Shown here: one piece after another, positions 46,223-57,200 of the stretch
How positions within the stretch are numbered: position 1 is the first letter of the stretch
Layout of the letters: the number at the start of each line of letters is the position of its first letter
Source of the DNA: Solen grandis
Taxonomy: Eukaryota > Mollusca > Bivalvia > Adapedonta > Solenidae
Direction of reading: 5' to 3'
DNA length: 64,000 nucleotides
Assembly: GCA_021229015.1 (NCBI GenBank)
Contig: CM037792.1
Span: 42,415,655 to 42,479,654, forward strand
Program-made: the position numbers and the translations under genes
Notes under the pieces: model-generated
The model's input: only the letters and a program-made list of their open reading frames with translations
What the model was told of the DNA's origin: nothing
Databases searched by the model: none

Positions 46223-47552
46223 AATACAAAAGTTGTATCAATGGTGCATACATTTTTTTCATGAACAAGCAAGTCCTGCCAGCAGGAAATGCAAGCTGTC
46301 TGTTCATGCCATTAGAAAATGACTGATATGCCTGGGAAAAAGCATGCATGTATTATCCTTATTGACAACACAATTTCAGGAAGAATTTGTCAACAGTAAT
46401 TAGCTTTGTGCATCTCTCAAAACAATGATGAAAATATAATTGTCCCATACCATACAAAATCAAGACATCATTATCCTGATCTTATCATTGGAAACTGCCG
46501 GCTGACTTATTCCATTTCGCTACATGACATACCATGGGGAAAAAGGCAAGCAAAACTTATTACAGCAGTCATTGACTAAAATATTGACCAATGCAAACAC
46601 GTCTTATAAATAAAGAACTCATCGGCACAGAGGCTTGAAAGTCACGTAAACTAAAAAAATTATTGCTGGGTCAACCACTGTATAAAACGATCATTTTTGA
46701 TTGGTTAAAAAATATGATGGAACAGATGAAATGGCATAATTTGACATATCTTAAAGGCATATACAACCAATACATTTTTTTTTTATATAAAGACAAAGAA
46801 AGAATATTAAAACTAGACAAGATAATTTTCTTAAACTTTGCACGATTATAAAGAATTACACCAGAAACAAATTTATGGGGAAAAACTGGGGATCACCATT
46901 CTACTTTTTGAGTTATCTTCCCTTGAAAGTGAGTTTTTTGCTCTTTTCTGTCATTTTCAAGGGCAGATATAGGGCCAAATAACAGAAGGTGATGGAAGTT
47001 TTATGGTCAGCCATGAAATAACACAAGCAATCAAAGGTAATATCAATGAAAAACAATGATTTTACAGTGCATCATGTACTATTAACCTGAAATTAAACCC
47101 AACTACTTTGAGATATGCCATCAAAATGTTTGTGACAGTGAGTATTTCTTTTAAAGACTTGTATGTGATATGTAATATTAAAACTGCAAAATCAAAAATC
47201 AATTCTACTTTCAATCACTTTACATACCCTAATCTGAAATGTATTAGTAAACAACACCTCATGATAACAAAGAAACAATTTATGGGCATACAAATTCAAA
47301 CACTTGGTAATAATCTATAAACAATTAAACCTGTGTCAACAACCATAAGTAGTAAGCAGTCAGCTTTCAGATTTAAAAAAACTTAATCAATATTGCAGCC
47401 ACCTACAATGAACAGCTGCTTTGTCTTGTTCCCTCATCTGGTTGTAGCAGAATTAACACAATCACTCTCGTATAAATCATAAGGAAAGGTGTAAAAAATG
47501 AACAAGATTTATTTGTAAAAAGTTGCATTGTACTTGCAAGTTGATCAGACTG
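46223..47552. other. No gene recognised
   Basis: A solitary arm (about 46750-46985) related to the NEPRO-intron fold-back is present, sharing AAACAAATTTATGGGGAAAA and TTTTCAAGGGCAGATA. Otherwise it is AT-rich without coding support. Confidence 0.45.
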
Positions 47553-48045
47553 TATCGTTTGCTTGGGTTTAACATCCCACCAACAGTAATTTAGTCATAT
47601 GGAGATTTTTGTCAACATGAGACATAGTACTGCCTCTCTGCAAAATCACATCCTAGAAAAATGGAATGATACCACACCCAATCTCATTATCTTGACATTG
47701 GGGCCATCTAGTCATGAAATTCCCCTTAACCCTTTCCCTCATAGAGGAAACCATGAAAAGACCTATGCGAACAACATAAAACCAGATCAGCCTGCGAGTA
47801 ACTCGCAGGCTGATCAGGTTTTATGCTGTTCGCTGCTCCTCAGTGGTCAATGAGGATTTTGTAATTAAATTCGGTAAGGTTTCACTGTGGTTTTCTGCAG
47901 ATCAGGCTTTATGTGGTACCTATTGAGTGCGTCAAAATGAGTCTATATGAGGGAAAGGGTTAACTGCTGGGCACCAAGCACAAGAGAGATATACCTGTAT
48001 CAATTTTAACAACTTTGTTGCTACTGAGGATCAGGTATTCATGTC
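47553..48045 (-). mobile_element. SINE family 1, reverse copy, split by a MITE
   Basis: The left part (47553-47725) carries the TTTAACATCCCACCAACAGT tail and a GGAATGATACCACACCCAAT core. The right part (47964-48045) carries GGGCACCAAGCACAAGAGAG and onward. The interruption is MITE copy 7 with TTAA at both junctions, so the SINE is older than the MITE insertion. Confidence 0.7.
47726..47963 (-). mobile_element. TTAA-flanked MITE, copy 7 (nested in a SINE)
   Basis: The reverse-oriented full element has TTAA duplicated at each end and lies inside the SINE spanning 47553-48045. The surrounding SINE sequence resumes directly after the second TTAA, confirming the boundaries and the TTAA target. 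Confidence 0.95.
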
Positions 48046-48127
48046 ATATATCATTCTGCTCATAGGTTCTATATAGAGGCTTCAGACATGCATGTCATCT
48101 TCAGATACAAATGATCACAGCTTCCAC

Positions 48128-48245
48128 TTACAGGTCAATGGACCTCAGTGTGCCACTGTAGATATCACACACAACAGCTTGGGTCTCCCTGAAGATCCGC
48201 TTCAGAGCTTCTAACCAGTTCAGGTTGTCAGACTGGCAGATGTTC
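48128..48245 (-). CDS. REV1: REV1 last exon (C-terminal domain end, stop)
   Basis: The acceptor is TTCTACAG. It encodes RNICQSDNLNWLEALKRIFR, then TQAVVCDIYSGTLRSIDL and TAA at 48130-48128. It aligns with the last helices of the REV1 C-terminal domain (W..AF..IL..VQ.V....YG..L). Confidence 0.85.
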
Positions 48246-51200
48246 CTGTAGAATGAATGTTAAACACTTTTATTATACATAGAGTACAGGGGCCTGTATT
48301 CACAAAGCAATTTAAAGTAAAATCTTTTACTCAAGTCAAAGATCAATTACTTCTGAAAGAGGGTATTTCTGTTTATCATTCTTAAATTTTGATTAAATTG
48401 CTTATATTGTTACATGTTCATTCCCTTTATCTGGCAAAAAAAAATTATGGTAGCTGTATAGTCTGCATGTGAAACATTTCAGAAATACTGGATTTATCAA
48501 ATGATGTTTTCCTGATCCACCACTAATTACTAATTCCGAACCTGTACATGTATTTGAGTATGAGGTCCACTCTCTCCAGATTCTGGTCTCTGACTAAACT
48601 GTGCAGGTAGGCTACCAGGACATCCTCATCTTCACACTGAGGCTCTGTTATATGGAGGAGCAATGCTGCAGTTTAACTTGTCTGCTAGTTATATTTACAG
48701 TAAAAAAAAAAGCAAGTGTAACATCCCTCAAAATCTAACAGAGAAGTAACTAGAGCTGTCACTAGCATTCTTGATAAAGGGCATATCAGCATAAGTGCAC
48801 AAATGAAATTGACCGATGACACATTTTACGTGATATTTGAGCTTAACAAATGCGCAGTAAAAAGCTTCCATTTGATAAATGATTGTTGAAAAAAGTGTAC
48901 CTTTGCTTATGTGTACCATAAAATTTTGCATACTTCTAGATATTTCTTGTTCAATATCCTGCTATTAGTACTTTGAGAAGCACTACTGGGGCGGGCTTTG
49001 TGATGCATACCCCGACATACACCACCTTAACTCAAAAATATGAAAAGATATTGAACATTTTGCAAAATAGGGTACAATTTGAAGGCACTGGACGCAATGC
49101 CTTTCTACCAACTTAGCTTTTCTTAAATAACAAAAGGGAATCAATAAGATTTCTGTACAAAGTTTATACCTTTTTGTACCTGGATAGTACAAGGATTCAA
49201 CTTTGTAGGTCACAATAGCATATAATGCTCTAAAACCCTCACTCTTGGACCTATAGTCCTATGCTTCACTCCTGAACCAAGGACAATCAAGTACCTGGAC
49301 TAGAGTAGATCCACTCCTTCAGTAGAATCTTGACCTCGGTCAACCCCACAGCACCACACAGGCTGACTTCTGTATCCACAACACCAGCGGTGATCTCTTT
49401 TTCCCTATTGCTACCCATGGGTTTAATGTCTGAACTTGAAGAAGAGGCATGGGGTATATTAGAAGAACAGGGGTTGAAAGGATTTGATTCTATAGCAGCC
49501 TCTGGTAGGTTTGGATATCTTCAACATTAATACACACATCAGGTATAGCCTCAGTTCCTTCAGGTCTCTGAAACACACAAGACAAGCAGTCAGTCACTTT
49601 AACCCTTTCCCTCATATAGACTCATTTTGACGCACTCAATAGGTACCACATAAAGCCTGATCTGCAGAAAACCACAGTTAAACCTTACCAAATTTAATTA
49701 TAAAGTCCTCATTTCCAGACCACTGACAGTGAGGAGCAGCGAACAGCATAAAACCTGATCAGCCTGCGAGTTACTTGCAGGCTGATCTGGTTTTATGTTG
49801 TTCGCATAGGTCTATTCATGGTTTCCTCTATGAGGGAAAGGGTTTAAGGACAGCTAATAAGTAAAACAGTTTTTAATTGAAATTAGATTACATATTCTAC
49901 ATAAACTTATATAAAAACTTACATCTTCCTACTCTTTTGTCTGAATTAGACTGAAGTCAGGATCACTGCAAACCAGTGTTTCTCCTTATTTTTACCATTT
50001 TTATAAAACTAAATTGAACACCCTTGTCATAACAAAACGCAGTTAATGAGTGACCACACACTATTATTTAAGTAACTTATCAGTTTAATTTTCAGTTGAT
50101 TGTAGTGATTGTACAATGCAGTAAAGAGCCTTCTAAGTGTTCAATTGTAACAATGCAAGTGTTCAATTGTAACAATGCAAGTGTTCAATTGTAACAATGC
50201 AAGTGTTCAATTGTAACAATGCAAGTGTTCAATTGTAACAATGCATGTGTACAATTGTAACAATGCCAATCAACACCATGGACCCCAATCCACAATTGTT
50301 TTGTGTTGTCATTCTATTTTAAAACAGTCCAATATGATAGAATATTTTGTTTAGACCAAAAATACAAAATTACAAGAGATTTATGGTTAAGAATAAATTA
50401 AATAAATATGTAGGAAATAGAACAGATAAATTCAAAAGAGCATGTTAAATCCTTGATTAATGACTCGTACTTGCCTTAAATGAAGCTAAATCAACACTCA
50501 GCTTATAAAAAATTTATTTTGTCTGAAAGATTGTTGGTATAGGGGTAGGGGTAGACCCTAAGTGCACAGAGGCACCTGGGTAGAACCTACTTTAAGCTAG
50601 CAAGAAGGCTTCCTCACATGAAAAATCTGAGTGACCCTTCTAGGATTTAAACCCATTGCTGTAAGGGGCAGAATTCACCACAAATTGCCCCAAGTCTAAA
50701 AGAAAACAATAAAATCATACTGACCTCATTAACACCACTCCTCTGTGGGTTCTTAAACAAGAGTTTCTTGGAGATACCCTTCTTACGACCCCTTTTACTG
50801 GGCCTTCCTCTTGGAATTTTGAACTGCGGGGAACGCTTAGATGGAGACCTGAAAAGAGATTTAACATTTGTACAACAAGATGCCATACAATACCATGCAA
50901 CAGTGCATTCTTTTACTTTGAGACTTTAATCTAAATTAGAGATATTATGCCGCCTGACTGCAATATCTTGATGTAGCTATTCAGTCACATTATCCAGACA
51001 CAAGCCAACAAGTGCTGTATCAAGTACAAGGGAGGTATACCAACCCTGAGTTCGGTGAAGGATTATGCTTGCGACTGTTTGCAACTATTAGGGAATTATT
51101 TTCCTGCTTGTATTCTATACGCTGCAATACAGCAGGGATGCAAATGCTTATATATTAGATACTGTTACCGTTACTTGAATGCAGAGCAGTACTATCTGTA

Positions 51201-54200
51201 AATATTTCTCAGACAACTTTGTCACTTTGAATATTTAAAGAAGTTTGTCAAGTAAAATTTGAAATGCAAAATTTATTGTTGATTGTCAGCATCACCTTTT
51301 ACTGGGAGACTTGCTTGGTGACCTGGCCTGCTGAAGGTTAAGCATCCTATTACTGGTTCCCACAGAAACTGTAGAGTCTGACTGTCCTGGGCCCTGCTCC
51401 TGTCTGGCATATGCCTGTCTAATCTCATCCTGCATCGAGTCTGGGAGGGCACTGAGACAGCTCATGTCAATCTGCATCACCAAGTAAAACTGCAGGTTAA
51501 TCTAACATCTCCAGGTAAATCCGCAGATTAATGTAACATCACCAAGTTAAACTGCAGGTTAATCTAACATCTCAAGGTAAAACTGCAGGTTACTCTTACA
51601 TCACCAAGTTAAACTGCAGGTTAATCTAACATCTCCAGGTAAATCCGCAGATTAATGTAACATCACCAAGTTAAACTGCAGGTTTATCTAACATCTCAAG
51701 GTAAAGCTGCAGGTTAATCTAACATCACCAAGTTAAACTGCAGGTTAATCTAACATCTCCAGGTAAATCCGCAGATTAATGTAACATCACCAAGTTAAAC
51801 TGCAGGTTAATCTAACATCACCAGGTAAAGCCGCAGGTTAATGTAACATCACCAAGGTAAAGCCGCAGGTTAATGTAACATCACCAAGTTAAACTGCAGG
51901 TTAATCTAACATCTCAAGGTAAAGCCGCAGGTTAATGTAACATCACCAAGTTAAACTGCAGGTTAATCTAACATCACCAGGTAAATCCACAGATTAATGT
52001 AACATCACCAAGTTAAACTGCAGGTTTATCTAACATCTCAAGGTTAAACTGCGGGTTACTCTTACATCACCAAGTTAAACTGCAGGTTAATCTTACATCA
52101 CCAAGTTAAACTGCAGGTTAATCTAACATCACCAGGTAAACCCGCAGATTAATGTAACATCACCAAGTTAAACTGCAGGTTAATCTAACATCACCAGGTA
52201 AAACTGCAGGTTACTCTTACATCTCAAGGTAAAACTGCAGGTTAATCTTACATCTCAAGGTAAAACTGCAGGTTAATCTTACATCTCAAGGTAAAACTGC
52301 AGGTTACTCTTACATCACCAAGTTAAACTGCAGGTTAATCTAACATCACCAGGTAAATCCGCAGATTAATGTAACATCACCAAGTTAAACTGCAGGTTAT
52401 TATAACATTCTTATATTAGACAAGTAGTAGAGGTATCAATACAGACAACAAAAAGATTCTAGACCCCCTGCAGCAGTTACTTACCTTAAATTTCAGGAAT
52501 AACTATCATTATCCAAATCACTTGGTGACATTCAAATAATGAAATGGTAAGAATAATATTGAAAAAAAACAAAAAACAAGGGTATCATTTATGCCCCCTT
52601 GCAATAAATGTTGTGGTCTTAAAAAACAACACTTCATATCTATAACTATGTTTGACCTTCAACCTACAGGTGTGACCTTGAACTTGGAGCTATTAACCTG
52701 AATCATGTGTCTGCACACAATCTCAATATGATGAACAATTAAAGAAAGTTATCTTAAAATATCTCAATGTATGACAAAGTTGTTAAGGTCCAGATGGCAA
52801 GATAAAGAAGTTTACAGTCAAGCCCATGAGAGGGTGATATCCCAACATCCAACCTTGTCTTCATGTAATGTGAGTGCAGGTTGGGATGTGACACAGTGAG
52901 CATGATTCCTATATAACCCCCACTTAGTAAAGAAACAACTGCACAATACCTGAGACAGAGATGGCAGAGGGACAATTGCATCCTTGGAGTAGTCAGGAGT
53001 GATGTCAAAGGTCACAACATCTCTCTCCGGTTGCCAATTGGAACACCCAGGGCCAGTTGGCTGTTGTCGGGAATCCTCCTTCTTTTTCTGATGACTCTTC
53101 ATCTCCTTCTCTACCTGCTCCCTGATGTCAAGAGGCAGTTCATTCAAAACATTGGGATCCACCTTGATGATTCGGAAGAAGAAAATTAAATCTTAAGTTG
53201 CTTGAAAATATGTGAGGAGGGATAACCTATTTGGCCACTGTAAGACCACATAATACTGCGAATTATTCAATATTCATATAAATCTATAAATAGATTTCAA
53301 TGTCACATGAAGGTTTAAGGGCAGAGGTTTACACCAGGCTGTGACAAAAGGAAAAGTGTGTGTGAATAGGAATATAAATTTTTATGGGATGAAATAAAGA
53401 ACAATTTACTTTGTGTGCCAAAAGATATTCCAATGTAAACAACTTAACAAATACTTCATGTGGTTGGAAAGAAATCTAGAAAAATGTCCAATGGACACGG
53501 GATGCCCTACTATGCACCATTTTCACTATGTCAGGAGCAAAAACTATGGTATGACTATGAATTTTAAAAAGAATATCCCTGTAAAGTTATATGACTCTAG
53601 CTCATACATTTTTTATATAAAATTCTGCTACGGATGGAAGAGAAATAAGTTTGATATGCTTACAGATAGTATATATTTGGTTACTCTATTGCACATTTCA
53701 TTGTTCTAATAGCCACACAAGAGAAAGTTATGCCACCAAAGAGAAATAACCCTAACCCAGTTGTCCCTTAGCCCACTTAGTCTTATCTGTAAGCACAGAA
53801 AGACAGACAGATGAACAAGGGCTACCATAATCTAAATCCCCTGTCATTTTAGGGTGGAGTGGGGTGGGGGCATAACTTCTGTTTGAGACCTACCTGTGAT
53901 GGGGAAGGGAAGTAAACATACCTGGGGTCATATTGGATTGTCTCCCATGTTGTGTGAACTGAACACACCTCTTCATTTTATACCTATGTTTGACCTTCAA
54001 CCTACAGGTGTGACCTTCAGCTTGGAGCTATGAACCTGAGTGATGCAACTGCACACCATTTTGAAGAACAATTATGCCAGGTTATCTTAAAATATCTCAA
54101 TACATAATAAAATTATATTTGAGACAGCCAGAGAAACAAGTTTACAGTATAACCCAACATGTCCAAGTCCTAATAACCACACATTTTTGTTGGAAAACCT

Positions 54201-57200
54201 GGTTTAAAAAAAAAATTCATGAAATCGCAAAAGTGGACCTTCAAGCCCATATCAATTCCTTACTCTACTTCAATAATGGTGATATAACTAGAACTATCAC
54301 TACAGGTGATATCCCAACATCCAACCTTGTCTTCATGTAATGTGAGTGCAGGTTGGGATGTGACACAGTGAGCATGATTCCTATATAGCCCCCACTTAGT
54401 AAAGAAACAACTGCACAATACCTGAGACAGAGATGGCAGAGGGACAATTGCATCCTTGGAGTAGTCAGGAGTGATGTCAAAGGTCACAACATCTCTCTCC
54501 GGTTGCCAATTGGAACACCCAGGGCCAGTTGGCTGTTGTCGGGAATCCTCCTTCTTTTTCTGATGACTCTTCATCTCCTTCTCTACCTGCTCCCTGATGT
54601 CAAGAGGCAGTTCATTCAAAACATTGGGATCCACCTTGATGATTCGGAAGAAGAAAATTAAATCTTAAGTTGCTTGAAAATATGTGAGGAGGGATAACCT
54701 ATTTGGCCACTGTAAGACCACATAATACTGCGAATTATTCAATATTCATATAAATCTATAAATAGATTTCAATGTCACATGAAGGTTTAAGGGCAGAGGT
54801 TTACACCAGGCTGTGACAAAAGGAAAAGTGTGTGTGAATAGGAATATAAATTTTTATGGGATGAAATAAAGAACAATTTACTTTGTGTGCCAAAAGATAT
54901 TCCAATGTAAACAACTTAACAAATACTTCATGTGGTTGGAAAGAAATCTAGAAAAATGTCCAATGGACACGGGATGCCCTACTATGCACCATTTTCACTA
55001 TGTCAGGAGCAAAAACTATGGTATGACTATGAATTTTAAAAAGAATATCCCTGTAAAGTTATATGACTCTAGCTCATACATTTTTTATATAAAATTCTGC
55101 TACGGATGGAAGAGAAATAAGTTTGATATGCTTACAGATAGTATATATTTGGTTACTCTATTGCACATTTCATTGTTCTAATAGCCACACAAGAGAAAGT
55201 TATGCCACCAAAGAGAAATAACCCTAACCCAGTTGTCCCTTAGCCCACTTAGTCTTATCTGTAAGCACAGAAAGACAGACAGATGAACAAGGGCTACCAT
55301 AATCTAAATCCCCTGTCATTTTAGGGTGGAGTGGGGTGGGGGCATAACTTCTGTTTGAGACCTACCTGTGATGGGGAAGGGAAGTAAACATACCTGGGGT
55401 CATATTGGATTGTCTCCCATGTTGTGTGAACTGAACACACCTCTTCATTTTATACCTATGTTTGACCTTCAACCTACAGGTGTGACCTTCAGCTTGGAGC
55501 TATGAACCTGAGTGATGCAACTGCACACCATTTTGAAGAACAATTATGCCAGGTTATCTTAAAATATCTCAATACATAATAAAATTATATTTGAGACAGC
55601 CAGAGAAACAAGTTTACAGTATAACCCAACATGTCCAAGTCCTAATAACCACACATTTTTGTTGGAAAACCTGGTTTAAAAAAAAAATTCATGAAATCGC
55701 AAAAGTGGACCTTCAAGCCCATATCAATTCCTTACTCTACTTCAATAATGGTGATATAACTAGAACTATCACTACAGGTGATATCCCAACATCCAACCTT
55801 GTCTTCATGTAATGTGAGTGCAGGTTGGGATGTGACACAGTGAGCATGATTCCTATATAGCCCCCACTTAGTAAAGAAACAACTGCACAATACCTGAGAC
55901 AGAGATGGCAGAGGGACAATTGCATCCTTGGAGTGGTCAGGAGTGATGTCAGAGGTCACAACCTCCCTCTCCGGTTGCCAATGGGAACAGCCAGGGCCAG
56001 TTGGCTGTTGTCGGGAATCCACCTTCTTTTTCCGACGACTCTGCATCTCCTTCTCTACCTGCTCCCTGATGTCAGGAGGCAGCTCATTCAAAACATTGGG
56101 ATCCACCTGGATGATTCGGAAGAACAAAATTAAAATCCTTAGTTGTTTGAAAATGGGTGAAGAGGGATAACCTATTTGGCCACTATAAGACCATGTAACC
56201 CTGCAAAATTTTCAATATTCATATAATCTATAAATAGAATTTCAATGTCACATGAAGGTCAAAGGGCAGAGGTTTACACAAGACCGTGTCATGTGAATAG
56301 GAATAAAATCTCTTATGGGATGAAATTAATGACATATTACTTTGTTTACCAAAAGGTATTCCAATGTAAACAACAAAGAAGTCACGTGGTTGGAATGAAA
56401 ACTAGAAATGTGTCCATTGGACATGGGATACCCTTACTTTGCACCATTTTCATAATGTCAGGGGCAATAACTCTGGTAATACTATGAATTTCAAAAAGAA
56501 TATTCATGTTTTATGACTTTGGCTTGTACAGTTTGACACAAGATTCTGTTATGGATGGAATGACAGACATGCTTACAAATGGTATCTATGTGGTTACTCT
56601 ATTGCTTATTTCATTGTTCTCATAGCTATGCGAGAGAAAATTATGCCACCAAGGACAACTAACCCAGTTGTCCCCTTGCTCCCTTAGTCTTATCTGTAAG
56701 CACGAGAAAACAGACAGATGAACAAGGGCTAATCTATACCCCCCTCATTTCAGAGTAGGGGGCAAAAACTGCTCAAGATCTACCTGCGATGGGGAAGGAA
56801 AGTAATCATCCCCAGGGTTATTTTGGATTGTCTCCCCTGGTGTGTGAACTGAACCTCTGCGAGGTTTCTTTGCACTGTCAGGGGTCCGGATTGTTGGGAG
56901 ACATGGCAGTGGTGGCAGGATCTCTGTGTTGGTTTGTCTCCTGAATAAAAATACATTGTTTCATTCATCATTTGAAATAAAATAAATTAATAATCACAGA
57001 GTCATAAATTTGTATATGAATATTCATGAGGAAAAGACTTAACTTAAAGGTTAAGAGGATATTTGTTGATTTTTTTATAGGATTGTATTTTCTACCACAG
57101 CAAAAAGAAAATACGATCTTACAATAAATCAATAATATTCTATTTATTTCATGCTATTTTAAGGCATTTTTCATAATTTTCTTTTAAATCTTTATCTTGT

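Larger units (their letters stand above)
52832..55893. repeat. Tandem duplication, 1472-bp period, including REV1 UBM exon
   Basis: Corresponding positions recur at exactly +1472: exon starts 53162, 54634 and 56106, and exon ends 52950, 54422 and 55894. Sequence from about 52950 to 54421 is, as far as I compared by eye, identical to 54422-55893, including introns. Exon 55894-56106 and its upstream flank differ from the other two exons. The left flank of the first copy (below 52916) differs from the other two. Confidence 0.92.

Noticed and set aside
51480..52407. CRISPR-like array of about 31-bp repeats
   Set aside because: The units are directly contiguous with no unique spacers, inside a eukaryotic intron. 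It is a minisatellite.
53413..55181. Two identical 98-codon plus-strand open frames (53413-53709 and 54885-55181), and identical 88-codon frames
   Set aside because: They are identical because they lie in the duplicated REV1 intron. There is no splice or domain evidence.
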